64,000 nt of DNA from Perognathus longimembris pacificus (lineage: Eukaryota > Chordata > Mammalia > Rodentia > Heteromyidae): contig NC_063167.1 of assembly GCF_023159225.1 (NCBI RefSeq), positions 73,873,298 to 73,937,297 of the forward strand. The letters run 5' to 3'. This document shows positions 34,512-46,531 of this stretch, piece by piece (the stretch's first letter is position 1; each line of letters opens with the position of its first letter). The notes beneath the pieces were generated by a model. It was not told where the DNA came from. It saw nothing but the letters and a program-made list of their open reading frames with translations, and ran no database searches. Position numbers and translations under genes: made by a program.

Positions 34512-34812
34512 AGCGAGGTATTGGTGGCTCATGCCTGTAATCCTAGCTACTCAGGTGGCTGAGATCTCAGGATCAAAGTTCAAGGGCAGCCCAGGTAGGA
34601 AAGTCCATGAGATTCTTTGGGCTGGGAATTTGGCCTAGTGTTAGAGTGCTTGCCTCGCATACATGAAGCCCTGGGTTCAATTCCTCAGCACCACATATAT
34701 AGAAAAAGCCTGAAGTGGTGCTGTGGCGTAAGTGGTAGAGTGCCAGCTTTGAGCAAAAAGAAGCCAGGAAGAATGCTCAGGCCTTGAGTTCAAGCCCCAG
34801 GACTGACACAAG
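34512..34812 (+). mobile_element. A-type head joined to complete B-type SINE
   Basis: Head (34512-34617) stops after gattcttt; B-type follows without a tail and no A-type body resumes afterwards. Confidence 0.8.
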
Positions 34813-35175
34813 AGAAAAAAAGACCCAATGCTGTAACAACTTGATCTAGGATTCTGAGGGTTGTTTTAGCCACTCAGCCTATTTTCCTTTGTTGAGGCAG
34901 CTCTAGAAATAAATACAAACCCCTTGCTCTTATCAGGGACTTTTTGTAGATGTAGGTTTGTGGGATGGAATTTCTGTTAAGTTGAGTTTTCTGTTATCTT
35001 TATGGAAAAACCCAGAACTTCAGCCTATGGATTCATAAGGGGGAGGAAAGGGATGAATATTTATTGAACATTTACATATGCATGCTATTTACTCATGATT
35101 GGTTATCATTACAGATTAGGAAATTCAGAGTCAGGTCTTAACTAAAGTAATCAGTCACTCAACAAGTGTGCATTA
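34813..35175. other. Intergenic, MIR trace only
   Basis: See possible MIR at 35060. Confidence 0.4.
35060..35165 (-). repeat. Possible MIR fragment
   Basis: Faint match around cattacagattaggaaattc; very diverged. Confidence 0.3.
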
Positions 35176-35185
35176 AACATCTGTA

Positions 35186-35440
35186 CTCATGAACTGTGGC
35201 TCATGACTGTATCCTAGCTACTCAAAAGGCTGAGATCTAAGGATCAAGGTTTAAGTCAGTCAGGGCAGAAAAATCTGAGAAACTCTTATATCCAATTAAC
35301 CATGGACAAGCTAACAATGATGGGGTTTGGGCAGTCGAGTGCCAGCCTTGAGGGGAAAAAGCTAAGCAAGACCTGGAGGCCCTGAGTTCAAGTCTCACTA
35401 GTGGCATAAAACAAACAGAAAAAAAAAACAACCAACAAAC
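35186..35440 (+). mobile_element. SINE, A-type, diverged
   Basis: ACATCTGTACT flanks on both sides. Confidence 0.83.
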
Positions 35441-35609
35441 CCACATCTGTACTTGTACTTTATATAGCTGAAGAGTGACCCAAACTGATTTAGTCCTTTC
35501 ATGGAGGTAATAGTTCAATAGGGAAAACAAATGTTAAACAAATAATTGTGAGTAATATGATTATAATAAATACATGTAATCATCATGTGGTATGACATAT
35601 TTAGTAGGA

Positions 35610-35760
35610 GAGCCAAATCAGTTTAGTGCCATTCAAGAACAATTTACTGAGAACCTGTTACATGCCAGAAAATTGTGCAATGTGCTTAAGAAATGAACAT
35701 GACAGATACAGAATCCATATCTAATAGGAAAAATAGACATCAAACAAACTTACAAATGAA
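35610..35760 (+). repeat. Ancient interspersed repeat, class uncertain
   Basis: Resembles the widespread mammalian type that reads attcaacaa.ttattgag.acctactatg: here ttcaagaacaatttactgag and gttacatgccag. Confidence 0.4.
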
Positions 35761-35907
35761 AAAGAGACATGACAGAAGAAACTGCAGGATTTTTGTTTGA
35801 GCACTAAGGAAAGGCATATCATTTAGCATCAGAGGTCAAGGTAGAGCTCTGGAAGGATCTCTCAGTGTACTGAGCCTCAAAGAATCAGGCAAAAAAGCCA
35901 GGCAGAG

Positions 35908-36120
35908 GGCTGGGAATGTGGCTTAGTGGTAGAGTGCTCGCCTAGCATGCACGAAGCCCTGGGTTTAATTCCTTAGTATCACATAAGCAGAAAAAGCCGA
36001 AGTGGTGCTGTGGCTCAAGTGGTAGAGTGCTAGCCTTGAGCAAAAGAAGCTCAGTGCTCTGGGCAGTGCTGGCCAGGCCCTGAGTTCAAGCTCCAGGACT
36101 GGCAAAAAAAAAAAAAAAAA
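35908..36120 (+). mobile_element. SINE, B-type, long A tail
   Basis: Perfect 17-bp AAAAAAGCCAGGCAGAG at 35891-35907 and 36121-36137. Confidence 0.94.
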
Positions 36121-36137
36121 AAAAAAGCCAGGCAGAG

Positions 36138-37154
36138 AGGTGGGAGGCCTTGTCTGTCAGGTCACCTCCAGTTCAAATACTGGCTTTTCCTCTGGGGCCT
36201 TCCTTTCTGGCACTTTCTCTCTGTCTGACCATCCACAGGTTACTGACAATGGCACACAGCTCACTAAGCAGAGACATTTCAGCACTGGCTTCTAGGAGAC
36301 TTTGCTTTTGCCCTAAGGGAGCCCGGGAGCTTCCCACCTCAGTGGATGGTGGTTGGGTGCTTCCCTTCCCTGCTTCTGCCTGCAGCAAACACTGGGAGTT
36401 AGCTAAGCAAAGCTCTATTTCCCACTGCCAAGATGCCAATCCACCAAAATACCTACTTCAGTGTTGTGAGAAGTTACTAAATCTCTCACCCTTTAAGTAG
36501 ATTCCTCCCATTGTTAAAATCTGCAACCCAACCCAACACTCAATGCTATGTATTGTGTATAGCCCCACCTCCTTAGTAACAAAAACCAGGGGATTGTAAC
36601 CATGTGTCTTAGCTTTGAAACTGAATTCAGATACTTTCTAAATTCTGTTCTGTGTCAGGATAGTCCTGTTGGGAAACCTTGAAGCATTTGCACAAATCCT
36701 AGTTGAATCTTATTTGCATATAATTGTCTTCAGGATGGAAAAGCCAGGTGCTCTTTGGAGTGTTTTGAGTTAAATACCTGGGGTTTCCCAGGTGATGCTT
36801 CTTGTTAAAACAGGTAAAAAGTAGTCAGGAAATGACTCCTCCCAAGGTCTGGGCACAATAAAAAATGATAGATTAACTTAAAATTTCTATAGCTAAAGGG
36901 ATAATGGAAAAGGCCAAGGTGAAGAGGGAAAAAAGCCTACAGAAGCTGGTTTCAGATGATATGTCAGATTATATTTTGTTGTGTTAGATCTAGGTAGTGG
37001 GAAATAACTCCTCCTGGGAAAAAAAATCAAAAACCAGAAAAACCTTTCCTTGAAATGGAAAATTCTTCCATATATCCCTCTCTTTCTTGATAGAGTTTAG
37101 CCTTAGCCACAGTATAATTTTGGAAGAAATTCTCTTCTTGAAAATGCCAGCCCT
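36138..37154. other. SINE-free intergenic block, nothing recognised
   Basis: Open frames at 36150-36500 show no family features. Confidence 0.5.
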
Positions 37155-37383
37155 GCCAGGCACTGGTGGCTCGTGCCTATAAGCCTAGTTACTCAGGAGG
37201 TTGAGATCTGTGGATCGAGGTTTGAAGCCAGCCCAGGCAAGAAAGTCCATGAGACTCTTATCTTCACTTAACCACTAGAAAACTGGCAGTAGTGCTGTGG
37301 CTAAAGTGTCAGAGCACTAGCCTTGAGCTGAAGAGCTCAGGGACAGCACCCAGGCCCAGAGTTCAAGCCCCACAACTGATAAA
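37155..37383 (+). mobile_element. SINE, A-type, tail expanded into (GGAA)n
   Basis: Ends ccccacaactgataaagg. Confidence 0.88.
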
Positions 37384-37454
37384 GGAAGGAAAGGAAGGAA
37401 GAAAGGAAGGAAGGAAGGAAGGAAGGAAGGAAGGAAGGAAGGAAGGAAGGAAGG

Positions 37455-37488
<34 letters not shown>

Positions 37489-37495
37489 AAGAAAG
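37384..37495. repeat. (GGAA)n microsatellite
   Basis: Long tetranucleotide run, GA-rich at its end. Confidence 0.96.
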
Positions 37496-37710
37496 GGGCT
37501 CATAACTGTAATCCTAGCTAGTCAGGAAGCTGAGATCTGAGGATCTTGGTTCAAAATCAGCTGGGGCAGGAGTGTCTATGAGATTCTTATTTCCAGTTAA
37601 CCACAAAAAGCTGGAAATGGAGCTGTGGCTCAAGAAGTAGAATACAAAAGCTCAGGGAAACAGCCCAGGCTAAGAATCTAAGCCTCTGGTCTGGTGTGTC
37701 TGTATGCATA
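37496..37710 (+). mobile_element. SINE, A-type
   Basis: Head starts inside the microsatellite border; tail leads to (CA)n 37728-37752. Confidence 0.82.
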
Positions 37711-37725
37711 CATATGCACATGAGT

Positions 37726-37756
<31 letters not shown>

Positions 37757-38137
37757 CATACACGTATACACACAAATATCAGCCCTTTATCTAACCAGGA
37801 TGGCAACAATTGCAAAATCTTTAGAAACCCTTTCAAAATAAGGGCTAAAATAATGATCAACCAGGCTAAACTTGGATCAAGGTTATTTAATAAATATGAA
37901 TACCTCTGTCTTCCTGCTCCTCATTCTTTAGTCTCATGTCTATATCCCAAAGATGGCTGAAGATGGATTGAAGTGCTCTTTCTTGGCATGCTCATATAAC
38001 ATAATAATCTTTCCCCATCCTCCTTTATCCTATCTCTTTAATTGGTATATCCTGGCAAGTGGGCAGACCTGTCATCTGAAGTTTGGGCCTGGAGTCTAAG
38101 CACTCTGAATTTGTTTGGCTAGCCAGCCCTCAGATTT

Positions 38138-38347
38138 TTTTTTTTTTTTTTTTTTTGGCCAGTCCTGGGCCTTGGACTCAGGGCCTGAGCACTGTCCCTG
38201 GCTTCTTCCCGCTCAAGGCTAGCACTCCGCCACTTGAGCCACAGCGCCGCTTCTGGCCGTTTTCCATATATGTGGTGCTGGGGAATCGAACCTAGGGCCT
38301 CGTGTATCCGAGGCAGGCACTCTTGCCACTAGGCTATATCCCCAGCC
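38138..38347 (-). mobile_element. SINE, B-type, young subfamily
   Basis: About 97% identical to the copy at 33356 with the same diagnostic bases; T-run over 20 at the tail. Confidence 0.92.
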
Positions 38348-38623
38348 CAGATTTTCTTACACAGGTCTGTAACCAAACTTATTTTACAGGATTGCTGTGA
38401 GATTTTGTAGGACATATGTGCATGTGAAGTGCTTTGTAAACTGTTAAACATTATATGAGTGATATTGTCATCAAGAAGGTTTAACCTAATGAGTCATTTT
38501 GACCCACTTGGCTTTGCAGAAAGGCTATCTAGAAAGGGAACAGGGATGGTGGGGTGTTGGGGTCAGGAAGCTCCTGTTATCTACCCGATAAAGCCAGCCA
38601 GGAGTCCTGACCCTGAGGCTCTT

Positions 38624-38806
38624 TTTTTTTTTTTTTGGCCAGTCCTCACTGTCCCTGACTTCTTTTTGCTCAAGGTTGTGGCACTCTGCCGCTTGAGCCA
38701 CAGCACCACTTCTGGCCATTTTCTGTATATGTGGTGCTGGGGAATTGAACCCAGGGCCTCAGGTACACGAGGCAAGCGCTCTTGCCACTAGGCCATATCC
38801 CCAGCC
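38624..38806 (-). mobile_element. SINE, B-type, small deletion
   Basis: CCCTGAGGCTCTT at 38611-38623 and 38807-38819. Confidence 0.93.
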
Positions 38807-38819
38807 CCCTGAGGCTCTT

Positions 38820-39390
38820 ATAAGCTCTGAATACTTGATGTGTGTATGTGTGTGTTCACAAGCATGAGATTAGTGACAAAGAATGGAGGAGCCATCTTCT
38901 CTTTTCTTCCCCTCCTACCATTTCCCTACTCCACTCCTAAACTCCCTCCAAAAATTGAAATAAAGAGAAACAGCACACAGGAAGTAAGGAAGTGAGAGTT
39001 GAAAAGGGTGAAGTGACAGGGAATAGGCCCTAAGTAAGGAAGATATTGGGTGTGAGTTCCCAGAAGGGCGGGGCAGTTCAGTGCACAAAACTCCACTGCT
39101 GGGAATTTTGGCTTCTAACTAAACATCCTGCAGCTGCTAGTAAATATCAAGGCCTTTGTATGAAAAGTAGTTGTGATCTTGGGCTCCTCTAGACCGCTGA
39201 CTCATTGCTGAGGTAGGCCTTGAGGGCGGGCCCTGGTCAGAGCACTAATGCTTTGCCATTTAGTTCTTGGGGAGGGAAGAATGGATGGATGCTTCAAAGG
39301 TTGTCCCCCACCCCCACCACTGTCTAACATCTCAAACTAGTATCCTGTGTAAATAGGCTCAAGTTGCTCCTATTTGAATTGAACCAACTA
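38820..39390. other. Intergenic, nothing recognised
   Basis: No match seen. Confidence 0.45.
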
Positions 39391-39632
39391 GGCTGGCACC
39401 ACTGGCTCACCTGTCATCCTACCTACTCAGGACACTGAGATCTGAGGATTCAAATTTGAAGCCAGCCCACAGAAGGAAAGTCCTTGAGACTTTCATCTCT
39501 AATTCCCTAAGGAAAAAACAGGAAGTGGAGCTGTTGCTCAAGGGCTTTGGCGCACCAGCTTTGAGTAAGAAAGTGGAGACAGTACCAGGGTCCTGAGTTC
39601 ATTCCTCAGTATCAACACCAAAACAAACAAAT
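39391..39632 (+). mobile_element. SINE, A-type, diverged
   Basis: ggctggcaccactggctcac to gttcattcctcagtatc. Confidence 0.8.
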
Positions 39633-40197
39633 TGCAGAAGTCCATAATTTATCTGCAAACAAAAAGTTCTCAAAAGCTTGAGGCAAGGAATGTCTTAGTT
39701 GAACTCAGTAAGTTCTAGTAAATACTGATAACCAGGGTGGGCTCTTGTGCAGGAGGAGGGTGTGGGGGGAGATTAATAGGAGGAAAGATGAGCAGAAGCA
39801 AACTTTTGATAAGGCCCTTTGAGGAGGATGCTGGAAGGCTGTACCAGGGGCGATAGGGAAGGGAAGAAGTAGATGAATCATTCTCCTCTATATTTGGCTA
39901 TTGGCAGATATGACTGCTGGGGGTCCAGGCTTTCCTCAACTAGGGTTTGTTAATTAGGGTGCTGGAAGAATTGTCATGATAATTATAGTGTCTAGACTTG
40001 GGAAACTACAGAAGTCTGTAAGAGAATGTTTAATTGCTGAGCTGAGGAGACAAATGAAGGCAGCAGGTTGTTAAGTCTTGCCTGAGAATAATGCCATATT
40101 GAACTGTGTTCTTCAGGATTGTCTCCATACTGTTATGTCAAAGGGAGTCTTGGGGTATTTTTGGGTATTTGTCTGAGCACTTAGTCTTATCAAAATT
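39633..40197. other. Intergenic, nothing recognised
   Basis: No match seen. Confidence 0.4.
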
Positions 40198-40202
40198 CTG
40201 TC

Positions 40203-40668
40203 TGTCTTGGTTAGAATATATTAGACATTGCCAGAAACCATGCAGACATCCAGGTTCTGAAGAACAAAGGTAAAGTTTATTGGCAGCAAAGGGACTGACA
40301 AGACCCCTCTCACTAGGGAGAAGTAAGAAGTGTAGTCTATTGTCTGGGGTGACATATATAATGTAGGAGGTCTGGGGGTCGGGGGGAGAGCTTGGTGCGG
40401 ACGTGTGGACCAGAGGCTTCACCATGTCGGGCTATGATTGATGGCTGCTGTCAAATGGTAGATAAAGGGTCCTGCAACTGCCTAGGCCTGGAGGTCACTC
40501 TAAGGGGAGCTTGTTGCTTTATATGGTCATAATTGCCCTAAAGGAATGCCATCTCAAGGAAGAGGAGGTGAGGGATAATTATTTACTGCCCTTCCTAGAT
40601 GGGCCTAGTGTTGCTTAGGAAAGGAGCATGCTAAGCTATGGGCGGGAGAGGGGGCTATCAGGCTTACA
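40203..40668 (-). mobile_element. Solo LTR with 5-bp target duplication
   Basis: Starts TGTCTTGG, ends GGCTTACA, flanked by CTGTC on both sides (40198-40202 and 40669-40673). The minus strand has TATATA near 40355 and AATAAA at 40281-40276. Five bp fits ERVL/MaLR or some class II elements. Family not identified. Confidence 0.65.
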
Positions 40669-40673
40669 CTGTC

Positions 40674-40905
40674 TCTCTGGGCAGTCCTGGGGCTTGAACT
40701 TTGGGCCTGGGTGCTATCCCTGAGCTTTTGTGCTCAAGGCTAGTGCTCTACCATTTGAGCCACAGCTCTACTTTCGGCTTTTTGTAATTAATTGGAGATA
40801 AGACTATGTCCAAACTTTCCTGTCTGAACTAGCTTTGAATAGTAATTTTCAGGTCTTTGCCTCTAGAGTAGCTAGGATTATAGGTGTGAGCCAAGGGCAG
40901 CTAGC
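40674..40905 (-). mobile_element. SINE, A-type
   Basis: Starts right after the solo LTR's target duplication. Confidence 0.83.
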
Positions 40906-40915
40906 TCAAAATCCT

Positions 40916-40992
40916 CATTCCTGCCAGTGGTAAAGCTCATATTAAAGGCCCTAGGTTCAATCCCCAGTACAGGAAGAACAAAGCAAAAAAAA
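40916..40992 (+). mobile_element. ID-like monomer SINE
   Basis: ggttcaatccccagtacagg and A-rich tail. Confidence 0.65.
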
Positions 40993-41395
40993 AACTTCCA
41001 AGAAAGCTTCATTTTTTTTGGCTCTGGTCTTCCTTGTGAAGCATGGTATGGACAGCTGCTAGATTTCATGTACAGACTATATATTATTGACTGAGTTGTT
41101 TAGAGAAGTGGGGAAATGATGAGTTGTGACAATCTCCTACCTTGCCCTGTTTGGTCATCCTATTTCCTCTTCCTCAATTCAGTTATGTGGTTTTCTAGCT
41201 GCTTAAGGGGAGAACTGAGCAGAATGGCTTCCTGTCCAATAGACAGAGGAATCCTCACCTCCAGGGTGGAGCCAAACAGATCCCTAGGGATCAGCATTCC
41301 TCCACTTGGAGAAGACAAAAGACAGATATTCATAGCGATTACCTTTTACTTTTTCCAAATGGAAGCATCACTATTGTTTCTGCAGATGAAGTCTT

Positions 41396-41627
41396 TATTT
41401 TTTGTTGGTCATAAGGCTTGGACTCTGGGCCTGGGTGCTGTCTCTGAGCTTTTCTGCACAAGGCTAGCATTCTACCACTTTGCTCCTCAGTTCCACTTCT
41501 AGTTTTCTCGTGGTTAACTGAAGATAAGAGTGTCATCAACTTCCTGGGTTGGCTTTGAACCCTGATCCTCAGATCTCATCTTCCTGAGTAGCTAGGACTA
41601 CAGGTGTGAGCAGACAGCACCCAGCCT
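41396..41627 (-). mobile_element. SINE, A-type
   Basis: ggcttggactctgggcctgg to acaggtgtgagc. Confidence 0.82.
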
Positions 41628-41637
41628 CAGCTTTTTG

Positions 41638-41872
41638 TGTAGGTACAAGTCCTGGGGCTTGAACTCAGGGCTTTGGCACTATTCCTGATCTTTCTTGATC
41701 AAGATTAGCACTCTCCAACATGAGCCAAAGCTCTACTTCCAACTTTTTTTTTTTTTTAAGTTTATTGAAGAGTCCCATGGACTTTCCTGTTTGGGCTGGC
41801 TTTGAACCGCAATCCTCAGATCTCAACCTCCAGAATATCTAGGATTACAAGGCATGAGCCTCCAGCACCCTC
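41638..41872 (-). mobile_element. SINE, A-type
   Basis: Internal T13 between body and head. Confidence 0.83.
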
Positions 41873-42105
41873 CTTACTCAGTCTTTAAATGATTATACAG
41901 TGTTATGTAGGATACATTCTTAATATTGGTTCTATATAACATGTTAATATTAGGTTCTTTCCTGTTTTCACTATTACATTCAGCTCTCTGGTGATATCTT
42001 ACTAGTTCTGTTTTTAAATTTTTTAAGATAAATTGTATTTTTGAATAACATTATTAAAATATAGTTTATGTGATATAAGGTAAAACTTTAAAAATTACAC
42101 ATTAT

Positions 42106-42336
42106 TTTTGTCTCTTAGTTTTGCAAGTACTAGAGTTTGAACTCAGGGTCTCATGCATGGTCATGGATGGTACTTTACCATTTGAGCCATGCTTCCAGCC
42201 TGATTTTTTTTCCAGTTATCTTGGAGATGAGGTCTCATGCACTTTTTCTTTGCCAGACTGATTTAGAACATTGCTTCTCCAGATCTCAGCCTCTTGAATA
42301 GCTAGGATTATAGGCATAAGCCATTGGCACCTGTCT
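42106..42336 (-). mobile_element. SINE, A-type, diverged
   Basis: ID part closer to the classic monomer (ctcatgcatggtcatgg). Confidence 0.75.
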
Positions 42337-42419
42337 TAAATGAGGATTTTTGACAAAAGTAACCTCTACCACAATCAAGCTATAGAAAGTTTCCATTACT
42401 TCAGAAAGTTCCCTCATTC

Positions 42420-42512
42420 TTGGTAGAGTGGCATATGCTCATAATCTTAGCATTTGAGATGCTGAGGTAGGGGGATCGGGCTACATAGTAAGACTCCGTC
42501 CTTAAAAAAAAA
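42420..42512 (+). mobile_element. B1-like SINE
   Basis: gtggcatatgctcataatct, gggctacatagtaagactcc, A tail. Confidence 0.65.
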
Positions 42513-42524
42513 AAAAATCATCCT

Positions 42525-42726
42525 CGGGCTGGGAATGTGGCTTAGTAGAATGCTTGCCTAGCATACATGAAGCCCTGGCTTCAATTTCTCAGTACCATAT
42601 AAACAGAAAAGGCTGGAAGTGGTGCTGTGGCTCAAGTGGTGGAGTGCTAGGCTTGAGCAAAAGCAGCTTCCCTAGCGTCAGTGCCCAGGCCCTGAATTCA
42701 AATCCCAGGACTGGCAAGAAAAAATC
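42525..42726 (+). mobile_element. SINE, B-type
   Basis: cgggctgggaatgtggctta to ccaggactggc. Confidence 0.88.
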
Positions 42727-43035
42727 CTCTTATCTTTTTTGCACACCCTGGGATAACCATTGTTCTGCTTTCTTCTGTTAAGTATAGGGTGCTTTACTTT
42801 TTGTAGATCTCATACATGGGGGATTACATAGCATACACTTTTTTTTTAGTGTTGTTTCTTTTACTTGGCATATTTTAAAGATTTATCCATGCATTTATAT
42901 TTATCACTAATACTAGTACACTAGTATATTTCTTTTTATTGCTTAGCAGTATTTCATTGTATGCATGTGCCACAATTTACTTATCCATTCACTTGTATGG
43001 ATATGTTGATTATTTCTAATGCTGGGTTTTTATGA

Positions 43036-43238
43036 ATAATCCTAGCTACTCAGGAAGCCAAGATCTGAGGATCACAATTCAAAGTTGGCCTAGGCAGGAA
43101 AGTCTGTGGGACTCACATCTCCAATCAACCAGCAGAAAAACTGGAATTGGAGTGGTAGAGTGCTAGCATTGAGCAAAAAGCAAAAAGTGCTCAGGCCCCG
43201 AGATCAAACTCGAGGACTGGTACCACGCACCCCCCCCC
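43036..43238 (+). mobile_element. SINE, A-type, truncated head
   Basis: aatcctagctactcaggaag onward; C-rich tail. Confidence 0.8.
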
Positions 43239-43465
43239 ACACCCCACTACTGCTACTGTTAAACATTGGGAGAGGAATTGGAAGATAATGTGTGGTATGT
43301 GTCATTTCCACATAAATTGTGGAATCAATTGATGATGGTTAGGTCAGTAAACCACGAAGAGCCTTATGGAAAAGGGTGGAAGGGAGACTCTGCTTTTCAC
43401 CAGAGGTTCTTGTCTACAATGTGACTTACTACTACCATTTGCACAAATATTTTGCTTTAGAACAA

Positions 43466-43555
43466 AAGATGAGGCAGGTGTGGTAGTCCCAGCTACTCAT
43501 GTGAGCCAGGATGGAGACCAGCCTGGTCAACTTGGGAAGGCAACAAAACACAGAA
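43466..43555 (+). mobile_element. B1/7SL-like fragment
   Basis: gtggtagtcccagctactca and gaccagcctggtcaac. Confidence 0.6.
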
Positions 43556-43766
43556 GAACAGTACCAAAGTAGAAAAGGCAATGATGGGAGGCTGTACCAA
43601 GATTCCTACTGGATGACCCGGCGTGACCCACGTTTGTACAGTACCTGTCCTCAGTTATCCAAGCCAGCCAGCCAACTGCCTTCACTTTATCCACACAAAC
43701 CACAACACTGGGTGGTGTTTTGTGAAACAGGAACTTTACTTCTGAGACATCAAAAGAGGTAATATA

Positions 43767-44009
43767 GCTGGGCACTGGTGGCTCACACCTGTAGTCCTAG
43801 CTATTCAGGAAGCTGAGTTCTGAGGATCTAGGTTCAAAGCCAGCCCAGGCAGGAAAGTCTGTGAGACTCTTCTCTCCAATTAACCACTAGAAAATTGGAA
43901 GTGGTGCTGTGGTTCAACGTGGTAGAGTGCTAGCTTTGAGTGAAAAAGCTCAGGGACAATGCCCAGGCCCTAAGTTCAAGCTTCAGGAAAAAAAAAGAAA
44001 AAAAAAAAG
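43767..44009 (+). mobile_element. SINE, A-type
   Basis: Near-consensus; flanks AGAGGTAAT/AGAAGTAAT. Confidence 0.9.
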
Positions 44010-45168
44010 AAGTAATCTTCTTTGGCCTTTGATTTGTAGGAAAGTCATTAAGAATAGTCAGATTAAAGGCTAGGTTTTAGTTGCAAAGAGAAATTAGCCA
44101 AAAGATGCATCCAGGTGTCTCTGGTTGAAAAATATTGCCAACCAGTGGAAATTCTCTGTGTTTACAGTGTTTAGCATTTATACAACACCTAAGTCTAAGA
44201 TCCCTTAACTGTCATTAGCTAATTGTCTCCCATGGGCCGATGGCTAGTTAAGGGAATACTGGACCCATGCCAGCCTTTAGAACTATAAAATATACATGTG
44301 TCGGTACTACCCTGACTTGGTATTGTTTCACTGTTTCCCAATATAAGCCAATCAGCTAATGTGTACTTAGTTAATGACCATTTCCTCCCCCCCCATGCCA
44401 TTTCTTCAAGTGCAAATTTCTGAAACACAAAATAATATCTCTTGTAAATATTGTGGAATCTGGTAAACACTGGTGACAGATTGGGCTTCTCTTCATATCA
44501 GAATCCCTGATTGACTCTTGAGTGTTGGTACTTACTAAAATTATTCTGGATGATTCTAGCATCAGGATTAGGAGTCATGACTCAAATAGCCAACAGAACA
44601 CGAAATACAGTATTTGATTGATGAGAACTGTTTCTAAACACTAGTCCCTAATGCACACTACATCCAATTCTGTGTCCAATAGGGATTTTCTATTATGAAA
44701 GTACTCAAGAGATTTGGAGCAGGTAGAAGACAGTACACATGTGTATATAAAAAGTTATTATGAAAAGAATCATTAGTCATGCTTTGGGATTTTTCCATTT
44801 TATTCTATGCTTTATCTTTTAAAAATTTCATTAACAGCAGTTGTCAGATTGGTATGCAATTTTGTGTCTAGATTCCTCAATTTTTCTATCCTAATAATAA
44901 GCAGTATTTGTTTCCCACTTTCAAGATCAGTGCTAAAAAATGAAATAAATGGAGGCAAATAGATTATCACTGTGATACATTAAACTATTACACTAAAATA
45001 GAACTACAGGTCCTGGCAGAATACAGACCCTCAGGCCATTCTCTAGCTAGCTGTGTCCATTTTGGAACCTTCAGGATCTACAGTTTGGGCTTAAATCCCA
45101 TAGTCAAACCTTGGCTACCTTTGGTTTATGGTGCCCTCTACTGGCTATCCTAGCAAAGTGCCCTTTTA
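44010..45168. other. SINE-free intergenic block, nothing recognised
   Basis: 1.16 kb, AT-rich, no match. Confidence 0.5.
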
Positions 45169-45183
45169 AAAACTAGATTGTGG

Positions 45184-45394
45184 GGCTGGGAATATGGCCT
45201 AGTGGCAAGAGTGATTGCCTCCTATACATGAAGCCCTGGGTTCAATTCCCCAGCACCACATAACAGAAAATGGCTAGGAGTGGCGCTATGGCTCAAGTGG
45301 CAGAGAGCTAGCCTTGAGCAAAAAGAAGCCAGGGACAGTGCTCAGGCCTTGAGTACAAGCCCCTGGACTGGCAACAAAACAAAACAATAACAAC
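45184..45394 (+). mobile_element. SINE, B-type
   Basis: AAAACTAGATTGTGG at 45169-45183 and 45395-45409. Confidence 0.94.
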
Positions 45395-45811
45395 AAAACT
45401 AGATTGTGGAAAAAGACCAGGGTTTGGACATGTGCACCTTTAAATATATCTGTATTTTTATTTTTATTTCTAGGTGTTGCCTTAATGTATAATGAAAGTT
45501 ACATGAGTACAGGAGTTGGATGTGGGTCTTTTTCTTTTCTACTCATCATATAAACATTTTAGAGACCCAAAGATGAAACTTCTATTTCTAATAGGCCCAT
45601 TATCTAGTGAGGAAGGCAGAGCTGGGGCTAATATACTCAACAACATGGATATTCCAACAGAACCTGACTCCTTGTGGACCCTTGTCAGTTATAGCAATCA
45701 GTGGTGTTGCCAGACTAAACTGCCAGCTTGCTCTTAACTTACTTGGTAAATTAAAATTTATGAGAGATTATCACATATTAGGAAGATAACATGAAGGGCA
45801 ATATGTAGAGT

Positions 45812-46034
45812 TTTTTTTTTGTCTGTTGTGGGGCTTGAATAGGTGTTCCTGGGCTTTTTCACTCAAGGCTAGCACTCTGTCATTTTGAACCACAGTGCCC
45901 CTTCCAGTTTTCTGGTGGTTAATCAGAAATAGTCTCACGGACTTTACTGCCCTGTCTGGCTTCAAACTGTGATCTTCAGATCTCAGCCTCCTGCATAGCT
46001 AGGATTACAGGCATGAGTCACTGGTGCTTGGCTT
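45812..46034 (-). mobile_element. SINE, A-type
   Basis: Small deletion in the ID part. Confidence 0.83.
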
Positions 46035-46167
46035 TAATGTAGTTTTAACTGAACCCCTATGATGAAATAAACTTCATGTACACATAAGTATACTTTATAT
46101 AATATGTAGCCAAAGAAGGATGCTCACCATATTGTTTCTTTCCTTGTTATTATTATTATTACTATTA

Positions 46168-46394
46168 ATTGGTGCCAGAACTGGGGCTTGAATTTAGGGC
46201 CTAGAAACTGCTCCTTAACTTTTTGCTTAAGGCTGGGGCTCTGCCACTTGAGCCACAGCTCTACTTCTGTCTTTTTTGTAGTTAGAGATAAGCAACTCAT
46301 GGACTTTCTTGCTTAGACTGGCTTCCAACTGTGATCCCCAGATCTCAGCCTCCTGAGTATTAGGATTCCAGGCATGAGCCATGGGAATCTGGCA
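46168..46394 (-). mobile_element. SINE, A-type
   Basis: gaactggggcttgaatttag to ggcatgagccat. Confidence 0.82.
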
Positions 46395-46491
46395 TCACTG
46401 GCTTTTGAAAGCCCCTTTGAATTTGTGACTTTACCCTCCTCTCTTGGGATGGAAGTTCAAGCATTTTTCTAACCTGAAGAAAGCCTGGTTC

Positions 46492-46531
46492 AATTCCTGG
46501 TCAGGGAACAACAACAACAACAACAACAAAA
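46492..46531 (+). repeat. (CAA)n behind a tRNA-like scrap
   Basis: ttcaattcctggtcaggg then (CAA)n A5, flanked by AAAGCCTGG: perhaps a heavily 5'-truncated SINE. Confidence 0.45.

Larger units (their letters stand above)
42337..43035 (-). mobile_element. Ancient L1 (L1M-type) 3' region, interrupted by SINEs
   Basis: Contains acaatcaagctatagaaa and, further on, tttttattgcttagcagtat and ttatccattcacttgtatgg, the reverse complement of the L1M 3' region. Opposite orientation to the 24.7 kb copy. Split by B1-like and B-type insertions at 42420-42726. Confidence 0.65.
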
